The notes below the pieces were generated by a model. The model saw only the letters and a program-made list of their open reading frames with translations, made no database searches and was not told where the DNA came from. DNA of 64,000 nucleotides from Streptomyces sp. NK15101 (GTDB lineage Bacteria > Actinomycetota > Actinomycetes > Streptomycetales > Streptomycetaceae), in NCBI RefSeq assembly GCF_020400725.1, contig NZ_JAINVG010000020.1:34852-98851 (forward strand). Reading direction: 5' to 3'. The position numbers were made by a program, and so were the translations under genes. Position 1 is the first letter of the stretch, and every line of letters starts with the position of its first letter. Below are positions 35,919 through 45,175 of the stretch, piece after piece.

Positions 35919-37904
35919 TCAGCCGATCTTCACGTTCTTGTCGATGGTGGTCTGGTCGATCTCGGAGGTACGGACGGTCACCTGGATCTTCCAGTCGCCC
36001 GGCATCGGGATCTGGACGCCGCTCGCGCTCCAGTGTCCGGTCTGGATCCGGTCGGGGGCGACGGGCAGCGGACCCACGTCCTTCGCCTCCAGGGTGAGGG
36101 CGACCTTGATCTCGGGGACGTCGAGCGGCTTGCCGTTGGGGCGCTCGACGAAGAGGTGGAGCGCGTTGGCGCCGGTGCGGCCGGGGTCGAGGCTGAGACG
36201 GACGACGCCCTTGCCGTCGACGCCACCGGTGTCGAAGGGCAGCCGGATGTCGACGGGCCGGTCGGGCACGGCGGCCGGGCCGGAGGCGGTGGTGGCCCGC
36301 CCGGCCTCCTCCTCGGTGCGGCCGGGCTCGGTCGAGGTGAGGACGGTGGTCACGGCGAGGAGGACGACGGCGACGGCGGCCTCGGTCAGCACCGAGCGGC
36401 GCAGACCGGTCCGTTCGGGGTCGGCGTCCCGCTCCCGCTTCCGCCGGGCGGTGGCGACGGCGGCCCGCTGCCGGGCGAGCTGCGCGGCCCGCACCGGGTC
36501 GACCGAGCCGGCGGGCCCGTCGGAGGCCCCGGGTTCGTCCCGGGGGTCGCCCTCGGGTTCGTCCGGGGTCCCGGACCCGACCTCGGGCCCCCCGGCCCCC
36601 GAGCCCTCGTCCGCGCTCGGCGTCTCGTCCGCGCCCGGCGCTCCCTCCGCTTCCCGGGGTGACGGTTCCGTCAGGCGTCGGGTCCAGCGGCGGGAGATCC
36701 AGGCGATGCCGACGAGGACCGCCATGAGGCCGATCTTGACCAGGAGCAGCTGGCCGTACCGGGTCCCGGTCAGCGCGGACCAGGAGCCGACCTGGCGCCA
36801 GGACTGGTAGAGCCCCGTGGCCGCGAGGACGGCCACGGAGCCGAAGGCCACCTTGGAGAAGCGCTCGACGGCGGAGCGCTCGACGGACGGCGCCCGGTGG
36901 AGGGCGACGAGGAGCACGGTGAGGCCGCCGAGCCAGGCGGCGACGGCGAGGAGGTGCAGGACGTCGACGGGCATGGCGACGCCCGGCTGGAGACCGGTCG
37001 AGGCGTGCTCGGCCAGGGCCCAGGTCCCGGCGATGCCGGCGGCGACGACGGTGCCGCCGATGGCGAGTCCGAAGGCGAGGTCCTTCTTCTCCTTCGGGTC
37101 GGTGCGGCGGGCGTAGGCGCCGAAGAGGACGGCCACGAACAGCGCGGCCGCCCCGAGCAGCAGCAGCCGGGAGGTGAGCGCGGCGCCGGTCTTCGTCTCC
37201 AGGACGGTCTTCAGGCCGGCCAGGTCGAAGGCGTCGGAGAGCCTCCCGGAGCCGGTGTACGGGTGGCGCAGGAGCAGCATCGCCAGGGTGGCGCCGGTGA
37301 GGGTCAGCCAGCCCCGGACCACGGTCTGCTGGACGGGGCGGACGCTCGCGCCGCGCGGCCAGCAGGCCAGGACGAAGGCGCCGCCGCCGACGAGGACGGC
37401 GAATCCGGCGTACGAGAGGTAGCGGGCGATGCCGTAGAGGGTGCCGACGAGGCCGCCGCCGGGCGCCTGGTCGGGCAGGGCGACGGAGGTGGTGGAGGGG
37501 GCGCCGATGGAGAAGGTGAAGGCACCGGCGATGGGGTGGCTGTCGGCCGAGACGGTCTGCCAGGCCACGGTGTACGTGCCGTCGGGCAGTCCGGCGCGGA
37601 GCCCCACCCCGTACCGGACGACGGAGCCGCTGCACAGGTCGCGTATCTCGCCGGTGTCGGCCCGCCGGCCCGCCGGGTCGAGGACCCGGATGGAGTCGGG
37701 GCTCATGGCGACCTGCTCGGAGAAGGTCAGGTTGACCTCCTTGGGGGCGGTGGCGACCACCGCCCCGTCCTTCGGGTCGCTGCCGGTGAGCGCCGCGTGC
37801 GCGGAGGCGGGGGCGGCGCCGGCGAGCAGCGTGCCGAGCAGCGCGGCCGCGAGGATCAGCAGCCGTGCCAGGGCGTTGCCGAGGCGCGGGGCGGTGGTTG
37901 TCAT
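35919..37904 (-). CDS. CopC-CopD fusion copper transport protein
   Basis: The 661-residue protein has a signal peptide ending ASAHAAL, so the mature protein begins with the copper-binding His of CopC. The CopC domain (about 36-140) includes ADSHPIAGAFTFSIG with a second His. Eight or so CopD membrane helices follow (about 150-440), then a Pro/Glu/Asp-rich linker, one more helix and an extracellular C-terminal domain (about 540-661) of YtkA type. It probably binds copper outside and moves it across the membrane. It lies between the PCuAC chaperone and dtpA. Confidence 0.9.
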   Translation of the reverse strand: MTTTAPRLGNALARLLILAAALLGTLLAGAAPASAHAALTGSDPKDGAVVATAPKEVNLTFSEQVAMSPDSIRVLDPAGRRADTGEIRDLCSGSVVRYGVGLRAGLPDGTYTVAWQTVSADSHPIAGAFTFSIGAPSTTSVALPDQAPGGGLVGTLYGIARYLSYAGFAVLVGGGAFVLACWPRGASVRPVQQTVVRGWLTLTGATLAMLLLRHPYTGSGRLSDAFDLAGLKTVLETKTGAALTSRLLLLGAAALFVAVLFGAYARRTDPKEKKDLAFGLAIGGTVVAAGIAGTWALAEHASTGLQPGVAMPVDVLHLLAVAAWLGGLTVLLVALHRAPSVERSAVERFSKVAFGSVAVLAATGLYQSWRQVGSWSALTGTRYGQLLLVKIGLMAVLVGIAWISRRWTRRLTEPSPREAEGAPGADETPSADEGSGAGGPEVGSGTPDEPEGDPRDEPGASDGPAGSVDPVRAAQLARQRAAVATARRKRERDADPERTGLRRSVLTEAAVAVVLLAVTTVLTSTEPGRTEEEAGRATTASGPAAVPDRPVDIRLPFDTGGVDGKGVVRLSLDPGRTGANALHLFVERPNGKPLDVPEIKVALTLEAKDVGPLPVAPDRIQTGHWSASGVQIPMPGDWKIQVTVRTSEIDQTTIDKNVKIG

Positions 37905-37928
37905 CTCTGTGTCACTCCGTCAACGAGC

Positions 37929-38378
37929 TCAGTGCTGCTGCGGGTTGTGGTTGGGCGCTTCGACGGGAAGGTCGACCTCGATGGGGTCGGACTTCTCGAA
38001 GTGCAGCTCGACGCTGACCTTGTCGCCCTGCTTGGGCTTCGACTTCAGCTCCATGAACATGATGTGGCTGCCGCCCCGTTCGAGCTTCAGCTCGCCGTTG
38101 GCGGGGATGTCGAAGGACTTCACCTCCCGCATCTTCTGGTTCTTCGCCTCGTGGATCGTGACGTCGTCCGAGAGCGGGCTGGTGACGGAGGTCAGCTTGT
38201 CCGCCGTGTCGCCGTCGTTCCTGATCGTGAGGAAGCCGCCGGCCATGTCCATCACCGGCTGGGGCATGAACGCGCCGCTGACCTCCAGGTCGGGCTTGCT
38301 CTCGGAGGAGCACCCGGTCAGCGCGAGCGCGGCGGCGAGCGCCACGGCGGCGGACAGGGCGGTGGTGCGGCGGGTCAC
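37929..38378 (-). CDS. ecuC: PCu(A)C copper chaperone lipoprotein (ECuC-like)
   Basis: The 149-residue protein has a lipoprotein signal with lipobox LTGC. The PCuAC domain contains MAGGFLTIRNDGD, the HEAK segment in place of the usual H-(M)-x pattern, and GGSHIMFMELK; these His and Met residues make up the Cu(I) site. The chaperone hands copper to Sco and to copper oxidases. GTG at 38378 overlaps the sco stop (GTGA), giving tight coupling. Confidence 0.9.
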   Translation of the reverse strand: MTRRTTALSAAVALAAALALTGCSSESKPDLEVSGAFMPQPVMDMAGGFLTIRNDGDTADKLTSVTSPLSDDVTIHEAKNQKMREVKSFDIPANGELKLERGGSHIMFMELKSKPKQGDKVSVELHFEKSDPIEVDLPVEAPNHNPQQH

Positions 38379-39094
38379 GGGTTCTCCCCCTTGATGATCT
38401 TCGGCAGGTCCTTGGCGTAGTCGTCGACGGTCGCGTCCTCGCCGTACAGGACGTAGCCCTGGTCGGTGGTGGGCGAGAAGGCGATCACCTGGGCTCCGTG
38501 CATGGAGACGACCGAGCCGTCCTTCTCCTTCTTCGGCGGGTCGATGCCGATGCCGATCTGGCGGGCCCCCGCCTGGATGGCGGAGAAGTCGCCGGTGAGG
38601 CCGGTGAAGGAGGGGTCGCCGGCGGCGGGCAGCCACTTGGCGAGCTCGGCGGAGGTGTCCCGCTCGGGGTCGGTGGTGACGAAGACGACCTGGAGCTTGT
38701 CCTGGTCGGCCTTGGGGAGCTTCTTCTTGGCGATGGCGATGTTGCTCATCGTCAGGGGGCAGACGTCGGGGCAGTGCGTGTAGCCGAAGTAGACGAGCGT
38801 CGGCTTGCCCTTGGTCCGCTCCCGCAGGTCGTACTTCTCGCCCTTGGTGTCGGTGAGGACGAGCGCGGGCTTGGTGAACGGCCGGTCGAGGACGGTGGCG
38901 GCCCTGGTGGAGTCGGTGCCGCCGGAGATCTCGGCGACGGCCGAGCCGGCGCCCGAGGGCTTGTCGTCGTTGCCGCCGAGGCCGACGGCGGCGGTGAGGC
39001 CGACGGCGGCGACGATCGCGGCGGTCGCGATGACCAGCGGGGCGCGCCGCCCGGGACGGGCCGTGGCCGTCCCGGGCGTCTTCTCTTCAGACAT
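38375..39094 (-). CDS. sco: SCO1/SenC family copper chaperone
   Basis: The 239-residue membrane-anchored protein has one N-terminal helix (about 19-42) and a thioredoxin-fold domain with the copper motif CPDVCP and the downstream His in SMHGAQ. Sco proteins deliver copper to the CuA site of cytochrome c oxidase; in Streptomyces they also affect development through GlxA. It lies 41 bp after ycnI. Confidence 0.94.
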   Translation of the reverse strand: MSEEKTPGTATARPGRRAPLVIATAAIVAAVGLTAAVGLGGNDDKPSGAGSAVAEISGGTDSTRAATVLDRPFTKPALVLTDTKGEKYDLRERTKGKPTLVYFGYTHCPDVCPLTMSNIAIAKKKLPKADQDKLQVVFVTTDPERDTSAELAKWLPAAGDPSFTGLTGDFSAIQAGARQIGIGIDPPKKEKDGSVVSMHGAQVIAFSPTTDQGYVLYGEDATVDDYAKDLPKIIKGENP

Positions 39095-39135
39095 GGTGCT
39101 TCTTCCGGATCACGAGCGGGGGTGGGGTGCGGCCG

Positions 39136-39912
39136 TCAGGCCGAGCGGCGGCGGCCGGCGAGGACGCCGAAGGCGACGCCGGCGACACCGGCGAGGATGC
39201 CGGCGACGCCGAGGACACGGGCCGTGGTGTCGGTGGCGGAGGACGCGGCGGCGGTCTCCTGGTGGTCGGCCTTCTCGTCGTCGTGACCGGCCTTCTCGTC
39301 GGTCCCGGCGGAGGCGGACGGGGCGGCGCCGCCGTGGTGGTCGGCGGAGGCGGCGGAGAGCTTCAGGACGGGGGCCGGGTTCTGCGGCTCCTCCGCGCCC
39401 TCCTTCTGCTCCTCGATCCAGCGCACGACCTCCTTGTTGTCGTACGTCTGGATCGCCTTGAGGACCAGCTCGTCCGCGTCCTCCGGCAGCCGGCCGAGGG
39501 AGAGCGGGAACTGCTGGAACTGGCCGGGGCCGATCTTCGAGCTGTCGGCGGTCCAGGTGACCTTGGAGACGACCTCGTTGATCTTCTTGCCGTGCAGCTC
39601 CAGCGGCTTGTCGAGCTTGCTCCTGGTGACCTCGGCCTTCCAGCCGGGGACGGGCTGCGGCATGACGGAGGCCAGCGGGTGGTCGAGCGGGAAGTTGACC
39701 TCGACCTTCACGGTGGAGGCGTTGTCGCGCTCGTTCGGGACCTTGACGTTGACGGTCGCGTAGCCGCCCTTGGCCGCCTCGCCCTGCGGCTGCACGCTGA
39801 CGTGCGCGAAGGCGGTGCCGGACAGCAGCACCACGGAGGAGAGGGCGATGCCGCCGGCGAGGGCGACACGGGTGGCGGAGACGCGGCCGGCGGCGATGCG
39901 GGAAACGTTCAT
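39136..39912 (-). CDS. ycnI: YcnI-like copper-binding protein (DUF1775)
   Basis: The protein (258 residues from ATG 39912) has a signal peptide ending GTAFAHVSV, which leaves an N-terminal His like CopC and YcnI. The DUF1775 beta-domain follows (GGYATVNVKVPNERDN, VTWTADSSKIGPGQFQQFPLSLG), with Trp residues seen in the Cu(II) site. A His/Asp/Glu-rich stretch (HDDEKADHQE) precedes a C-terminal helix and the basic tail GRRRSA, anchoring it to the membrane. A GTG four codons upstream is an alternative start. Confidence 0.9.
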   Translation of the reverse strand: MNVSRIAAGRVSATRVALAGGIALSSVVLLSGTAFAHVSVQPQGEAAKGGYATVNVKVPNERDNASTVKVEVNFPLDHPLASVMPQPVPGWKAEVTRSKLDKPLELHGKKINEVVSKVTWTADSSKIGPGQFQQFPLSLGRLPEDADELVLKAIQTYDNKEVVRWIEEQKEGAEEPQNPAPVLKLSAASADHHGGAAPSASAGTDEKAGHDDEKADHQETAAASSATDTTARVLGVAGILAGVAGVAFGVLAGRRRSA

Positions 39913-40032
39913 GGCGGAAGACACTCCAGCTCGGAAGATCGGAGAAGGGCGAGGAGGTCCGGCGCGCCCGGGGACGGAAGTCCCGCACGGGCGTGCGGAC
40001 GAGCACGGCCCGCCCGTGCCGAGCGGTCCGTG

Positions 40033-40803
40033 TCAGGCTGCGAGGACGCAGTCGGCGGCCGGGGGGCCGCGCCTGATCACCGTGTGCTGGAGTGCCTCGG
40101 CCACCGGCGGCGGCGAGGAGTCGGAGGGCGCCCGGAGGGGCCCCCGGGGCCCCGTGCGCGGAGCCCACGGCAGCCCGGCGAGCAGGGCCCGTACGAGACG
40201 GAGCGCGGCCCGCAGGGAGCGCACGAGGGCGCATTCGGCGAGTTCCGTCGCGCCCTGCTCGGAGAGCTCCACGAGCCGGGAGAGGGCGCGGTCGCCGCGG
40301 CGCAGCAGCCAGCCCGCGGCCAGGGCGGCCAGGAGGTGGCCGAGGACCATGGGGAGGCCGGGCAGCAGTTCGCCGCCGGCGGGGGCCGTGTGTCCCGTGT
40401 GGGCGTACGCGTCGGCCGGGTCGAGACCGGCCTCGGTGATGATCCGGGTGGCGTCGGCGGGGCTGAGGGAGGCGGCGCCCGCCCCGCAGACCAGCCGGGC
40501 GGCCATCCGGACGAGGGCGTCGTCGGCCTGGCCGCTCAGGGCGAGCTGCCGCTGTCCGAGCCCGAAGAGGACGTGCAGGCCGAGCTGCCCGCCGGCGAGG
40601 GCGCCGACGACGAGGCCGAGGGAGCGCGCGCGGCCGGCGAGGAGGACGGTGATCCCGAAGACGCCGAGGAATCCGGCGGCGAGGGTCCACAGGGCGATGC
40701 CCTCGCAGGCGGCGAGGGCGTGTCCCAGCGCGGACAGCACGACGCAGACCGCGGTGAACACCGCGGCCCTCAGCAGCCGTGGAACGAGCGCGGGGGCAGT
40801 CAT
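40033..40803 (-). CDS. Membrane protein of unknown function in the copper operon
   Basis: The 256-residue protein has about five membrane helices; the region between helices 3 and 4 includes HTGHTAPAGGELLPGLPMVLGHLLAAL, with several His and Met that could bind metal. I do not recognise a named family with certainty. Its position at the head of the ycnI-sco-ecuC-copCD-dtpA run (120 bp before ycnI) suggests a copper-related role. The C-terminus ends in ADCVLAA, containing a Cys. Confidence 0.65.
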   Translation of the reverse strand: MTAPALVPRLLRAAVFTAVCVVLSALGHALAACEGIALWTLAAGFLGVFGITVLLAGRARSLGLVVGALAGGQLGLHVLFGLGQRQLALSGQADDALVRMAARLVCGAGAASLSPADATRIITEAGLDPADAYAHTGHTAPAGGELLPGLPMVLGHLLAALAAGWLLRRGDRALSRLVELSEQGATELAECALVRSLRAALRLVRALLAGLPWAPRTGPRGPLRAPSDSSPPPVAEALQHTVIRRGPPAADCVLAA

Positions 40804-41085
40804 GGCGGCCCCATCATCGCACCACGCCCGCCACCGCCATGAGGCAGGTCCGGAAGGTCGTTCTTGGGCGCCTTCGCGGCGAGATACGCCGACCACCGTG
40901 CTCGGATGCCGGACCGCCGGGGCGGTGTGAGGGCCGTCGGGGCGCCCCGTGGGCGGGCGGCATACACCGGCGCACCGGCCCGGTGCATCCGCCGAACGAG
41001 CGCTCTTGACGCCTCCGGGCGCTTACGGAGCGCCCGCCCAGGCAATACGTATCGGTATGTCGAGCCGCTGCCGGGAGGCTGGAGC

Positions 41086-41532
41086 ATGAGCATCTGGTGG
41101 TCACTCCATCTGCGGCGCGAGGCCGCGAGCGTGCCGCTCGCGCGAAGGCTTCTGCTGGGCACGATGGAGACGGCGGGTGTCGATCCCGACGTGTCGTACG
41201 AGTTGTCGGTCGCCCTGACCGAGGCGTGCGCCAACGCCGTCGAGCACGGCGGCGGGGCCGGCTCACGGGAGCCGGGCGGGGCGTACCGGGTGACGGCGTA
41301 CCTGGACGGCGAGACGTGCCGCATCGAGGTGGCGGACTCGGGGCCGGGTTTTCCCGGTGCCGGGGCGCCGGCCGTGCCGTCGGACGAGGCGGAGCACGGC
41401 CGGGGGATGCGCCTGATCGAGGAGCTGGCCGATCACGTGCAGTTCGGCAACCGCTCGGGCCGGGGCGGTGCCGTGGTCAGCTTCGACAAGCTCCTGAAGT
41501 GGCGGGACAGCCCGTCGCTCCTCATGGCGTGA
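41086..41532 (+). CDS. RsbW-like ATP-binding anti-sigma regulator
   Basis: The 148-residue GHKL ATPase has the N-box ELSVALTEACANAVEHG, G1 box VADSGPGFP, and G2 block HGRGMRLIEELADHVQF. It resembles the anti-sigma/serine kinase RsbW group that is greatly expanded in Streptomyces. Such proteins bind a sigma factor or phosphorylate an STAS anti-anti-sigma. No STAS partner is adjacent; the PP2C phosphatase at 43202 is a possible functional partner. Ribosome site GGGAGG/GGAG. An 8-bp hairpin (41016-41036) lies in its leader region. Confidence 0.85.
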   Translation: MSIWWSLHLRREAASVPLARRLLLGTMETAGVDPDVSYELSVALTEACANAVEHGGGAGSREPGGAYRVTAYLDGETCRIEVADSGPGFPGAGAPAVPSDEAEHGRGMRLIEELADHVQFGNRSGRGGAVVSFDKLLKWRDSPSLLMA

Positions 41533-41545
41533 GGTACGGGGAAGG

Positions 41546-41576
41546 GCCCCCGCCGGTCGGTCGGCGGGAGCCCCTC
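41546..41576. terminator. Hairpin between convergent genes
   Basis: GGGCCCCCGCC and GGCGGGAGCCC form an 11-bp stem with one mismatch, between the RsbW-like gene and pepP. Confidence 0.6.
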
Positions 41577-41596
41577 GGTTCCAACGTACGCGCGGA

Positions 41597-43063
41597 TCAG
41601 CCCTTCAGCGCGGCCATCCACGCCTCGACCTCGTCGGCGCGGCGCGGCAGCGCGTCCGAGAGGTTCCGGTTGCCGTCCTCCGTGACGAGGATGTCGTCCT
41701 CGATCCGGACGCCGATGCCGCGGTACTCCTCCGGCACGGTCAGGTCGTCGGCCTGGAAGTACAGACCGGGCTCGACGGTCAGGCACATGCCCGGCTCCAG
41801 GGTGGTGTCCACGTACGTCTCGGTGCGCGCGGCGGCGCAGTCGTGGACGTCCATGCCGAGCATGTGGCCGGTGCCGTGCAGGGTCCAGCGGCGCTGGAGG
41901 CCGAGCTCCAGGACGCGGTCGACCGGGCCCTCGACGAGGCCCCACTCGACGAGCTTCTCGGCGAGGACGCGCTGGGCGGCGTCGTGGAAGTCGCGGTAGG
42001 CGGCGCCGGGCTTCACCGCGGCGATGCCGGCCTCCTGCGCCTCGTACACGGCGTCGTAGATCTTCCGCTGGATCTCGGTGTACCGGCCGTTGATCGGCAG
42101 GGTGCGGGTGATGTCGGCGGTGTAGAGCTCGTTCGTCTCCACGCCGGCGTCGAGCAGCAGCAGGTCGCCGGAGCGGACGTCGCCGTCGTTGCGGACCCAG
42201 TGCAGGGTGGTGGCGTGCGGGCCGGCGGCGCAGATGGAGCCGTAGCCGATGTCGTTGCCCTCGACGCGGGCGCGCAGGAAGAACGTGCCCTCGATGTAGC
42301 GCTCGCTGGTGGCCTCGGCCTTGTCGAGGACCTTGACGACGTCCTCGAAGCCGCGGGCGGTGGAGGCGCAGGCCTTCTCCAGCTCGGCGATCTCGAAGTC
42401 GTCCTTGACGAGACGGGCCTCGGAGAGGAAGACCCGCAGCTCCTCGTCGCGCTCGGCGGTGACCTTGTCGGTCAGCGCGGCCTCGATGCCGACGTCGTGG
42501 CCGCGGACGGCGCGGACGGGGCCGGTGGCCTCCTTGAGCGCCTCGGGGAGTTCGCGGACGTCCTTCGCCGGGATGCCGAGGAGCTGCTCGGCCTCGCCGA
42601 GGGAGTGGCGGCGGCCGACCCACAGCTCGCCCTGGCCGTCGAGCCAGAACTCGCCGTTCTCGCGGTTCGAGCGCGGCAGCAGGTAGATCGTGGCCTCGTG
42701 GCCGTCGGCGGTGGGCTCCAGGACGAGGACGCCGTCCTGGGTCTGGTCGCCGGTGAGGTACGCGTACTCGGTGGAGGCGCGGAAGCTGTACTCGGTGTCG
42801 TTCGACCGGGTCTTCAGGTTCCCGGCGGGGATCACCAGGCGCTCGCCCGGGAAGCGGGCGGAGAGCGCGGCGCGGCGCGCGGCGGTCTTGTCGGCCTGCG
42901 CGATCGGCGCGAGGTCGTGCAGCTCGGTGTCGGCCCAGCCGGACCGCATGTTCTCGGCGAGCTCGTCGGAGACGCCCCCGTACAGCCCGTTCTTGCGCTG
43001 CTTGATCGGCTGCTCTTCGGTCTCGGTCTCTTCCGGGGTCTCCGGGGTGAGCTCCTCGGCCAC
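41597..43063 (-). CDS. pepP: Xaa-Pro aminopeptidase (aminopeptidase P, M24B)
   Basis: The 488-residue enzyme removes N-terminal residues preceding proline. It has the creatinase N-domain and the catalytic domain with dinuclear-metal ligands: Asp of LLLDAGVETNELYTADITRT, His of HGTGHMLGMDVHD, Glu of TVEPGLYF and Glu of GVRIEDDILVTEDG. GTG start with AGGAGG upstream. It is monocistronic and cytosolic. Confidence 0.95.
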   Translation of the reverse strand: MAEELTPETPEETETEEQPIKQRKNGLYGGVSDELAENMRSGWADTELHDLAPIAQADKTAARRAALSARFPGERLVIPAGNLKTRSNDTEYSFRASTEYAYLTGDQTQDGVLVLEPTADGHEATIYLLPRSNRENGEFWLDGQGELWVGRRHSLGEAEQLLGIPAKDVRELPEALKEATGPVRAVRGHDVGIEAALTDKVTAERDEELRVFLSEARLVKDDFEIAELEKACASTARGFEDVVKVLDKAEATSERYIEGTFFLRARVEGNDIGYGSICAAGPHATTLHWVRNDGDVRSGDLLLLDAGVETNELYTADITRTLPINGRYTEIQRKIYDAVYEAQEAGIAAVKPGAAYRDFHDAAQRVLAEKLVEWGLVEGPVDRVLELGLQRRWTLHGTGHMLGMDVHDCAAARTETYVDTTLEPGMCLTVEPGLYFQADDLTVPEEYRGIGVRIEDDILVTEDGNRNLSDALPRRADEVEAWMAALKG

Positions 43064-43201
43064 GGGTCTGCCTCCTTTTGGTACGACACTGAACCCCCAC
43101 CATCGTACGGTCGTACGGAAGGGGGTCCAGGGCCGGAGGACCCATTACCGGTGAGTTACGTTCCGCTTACACCCATCGGCTTGCGCACCGGTCGGAGCGG
43201 C

Positions 43202-44617
43202 TCACTCGAAGCGGGCGGCGAGCAGGACCACGTCCTCGCCGTCCACGGCCGGGTCCAGGCCCTCGGGGAGCAGGGCCCGCAGGACGTGGTCGGCGACGGC
43301 GCCCGGGTCGCCCCGGTCCGCCCTCGGCACGCTCGCGGCGGCCGCGTGGAGCCGCGCGAAGGCCCGGTCGATGGCGTCGCCGGTGCGTCGCAGCAGCCCG
43401 TCCGTGTAGAGAAGCACCGTTTCTCCGGGTGCGGGGGACAGCTCCACGCTCGGCGCCTCCCAGCAGGAGAGCATCCCGAGCGGGGCCGAGAGGGAGGTCT
43501 CGACGAACTCGGTGCGGCGCTCGCCGACGACCAGTGGCGGGGCGTGCCCGGCGCCGGCGAGGACGATCCGGCGCTGCGCGGGCTCGGCGTAGGCGAAGAG
43601 GGCGGTCGCGGAGCGGGCGGGTTCGGTGATCCGGAGCAGGAGCTCCAGGTCGGAGAGGACGGCGACGGGGTCCTCGCCCTCCATCACCGCGTACGCCCGG
43701 AGGGAGGCGCGCAGCCGGCCCATGGCGGCCAGCGCGCTGGGCCCGGTGCCGGAGACGGAGCCGACGGCCAGACCGAGGGCGCCGTCGGGCAGCGGCAGCG
43801 CGTCGTACCAGTCGCCGCCGCCCAGCGGGCCGGTGCGGTGCCGGGCGGCGAGCTGGACGCCGGGGACGCGCGGGAGGCGGCTGGGGAGCAGCTCCTCGGC
43901 GACGGTGGCGACCTGGACGCGGGCGCGTTCGACCTGGAGGAGCCGGGCGAGGTGCTCGGTGGCGAAGCGGCCGTAGAGCCCGATGAGGTGGCGCTGCCGG
44001 TCGGTGGGTTCGGCGGGCTCGTCGTAGAGCCAGACGACCGCGCCCAGCCGGCCGGCCTCCTCGGTGGCGAGGGGCAGGGCGTAGCTGGCGGCGTAGCCGA
44101 GGCGGGCGGCGACCTCGCGGTGGCGCGGGTCGAGGCCCTCCTCCGCGCGGACGTCGCGGATGGCGATCGGGTCGGGGACGCGCTCGGGGTGCCCGGCGTC
44201 GGGGAGGCCGTCGAGGAGACGGCCGTAGCTGGTGGCGCCGCGCGGGACGGTCTCGATGGTGCCCAGGTCGGCGTGGGCGAGGCCGAGGCCGATGGTGCTG
44301 GTGGGGCCGCGGCCGTCGGCCGGTTCGAGGACGGACATCCCGCGGCGGGCGCCCACGAGGGCGGCACCGGCGCCGAGCACCTCGCGGAGGGCCTCGTCGA
44401 GGGAGGCGATCTTGACGAGGCGTTCGGTGAGTTCGTGAAGAGTGGTGAGGTCGGAGACCCAGGAGGCCAGCCGGTCCTGGATCAGGACTCCGGGCGGAAG
44501 GGCGCCGTCGGCGGGGCTCGCCGCCGCGGGCACCCCGGGAAGGGGCGGCGTAGTGTGCGGGGGACCGGGAGCTGTGGAATCGATTCCGGCCACTTTCGGC
44601 ATGTGTGGGGCGCTCAT
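43202..44617 (-). CDS. GAF-PP2C serine phosphatase (RsbU/SpoIIE type)
   Basis: The protein of about 471 residues has an N-terminal disordered part, a GAF domain (about 65-240) and a PP2C/SpoIIE phosphatase domain (about 250-470) with GGGDWYDALPLPDGALGLAVGSVSGTG, LLYTDGLLRR and a C-terminal DGEDVVLLAARF. In the usual metal-binding block, VGDVxGxG reads VGSVSGTG, so one expected Asp is replaced by Ser and activity may be reduced. These phosphatases activate STAS anti-anti-sigmas. ATG 44617 has GGAAAG upstream; ATG 44653 is an alternative. Confidence 0.85.
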   Translation of the reverse strand: MSAPHMPKVAGIDSTAPGPPHTTPPLPGVPAAASPADGALPPGVLIQDRLASWVSDLTTLHELTERLVKIASLDEALREVLGAGAALVGARRGMSVLEPADGRGPTSTIGLGLAHADLGTIETVPRGATSYGRLLDGLPDAGHPERVPDPIAIRDVRAEEGLDPRHREVAARLGYAASYALPLATEEAGRLGAVVWLYDEPAEPTDRQRHLIGLYGRFATEHLARLLQVERARVQVATVAEELLPSRLPRVPGVQLAARHRTGPLGGGDWYDALPLPDGALGLAVGSVSGTGPSALAAMGRLRASLRAYAVMEGEDPVAVLSDLELLLRITEPARSATALFAYAEPAQRRIVLAGAGHAPPLVVGERRTEFVETSLSAPLGMLSCWEAPSVELSPAPGETVLLYTDGLLRRTGDAIDRAFARLHAAAASVPRADRGDPGAVADHVLRALLPEGLDPAVDGEDVVLLAARFE

Positions 44618-45175
44618 GGCAGTCGGCTTTCCGACCGGTGCGTTTGACGCCATAGCATCGCAAACCCCCATGTCAATCTGAGCCGCTCGATGCATCCACA
44701 TGTACACGCACAAGAGGAACGATGTCCAGCATTGTCCCCACGGGACTTGTGGTGTCCGTGAGCTCGTGCGAGAGGGTTGAAGTACGCGAGAAGTTGGCCG
44801 AAAATTGCCCCCGGTGTGCACCTTTTGCGGTCGACTGGCGTCGTTTGAAAGCGCGTCATTCCAAGCGTGCTGGGTACGTAATCGGTGACAGGCAGGGGCA
44901 GTTGACACCGCCCCGGAACGTGACGCGGAACCCCGGCGTCTTTCCCGCCGCAGGCCGCAGCCCGTCACCGAGTGGCGGGGAACGTGTTCTGACCCGCTCC
45001 GGCTCCGACCTGGCTCCACCCGGTTCCCCGGGATCCACCCGGCACCGACCCGGTCCGCCCCGCTCCCCAGGGGGGCCGGCACCCCGCCGACCCGGCACGC
45101 GCTGATACGCACGGTGAAGACTTCTGCACATGGTGTGATGTGGATTCGGCGTTCAACGGAAAGGAACGAGCGCTC
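44618..45175. other. Divergent intergenic region
   Basis: This spacer of about 560 bp is AT-richer at 44640-44900, probably holding promoters for both flanking genes, and GC-rich with repeated CCGGCTCC/ACCCGGTTCC-type words at 44990-45080. I see no convincing gene or RNA. Confidence 0.5.

Noticed and set aside
33601..36810. Forward open frame of about 1,070 codons across pheA, dtpA and copCD
   Set aside because: Antisense shadow of three recognised genes, with low-complexity translation.
41843..44647. Forward open frame of about 930 codons over pepP and the PP2C gene
   Set aside because: Shadow of well-supported reverse-strand genes.
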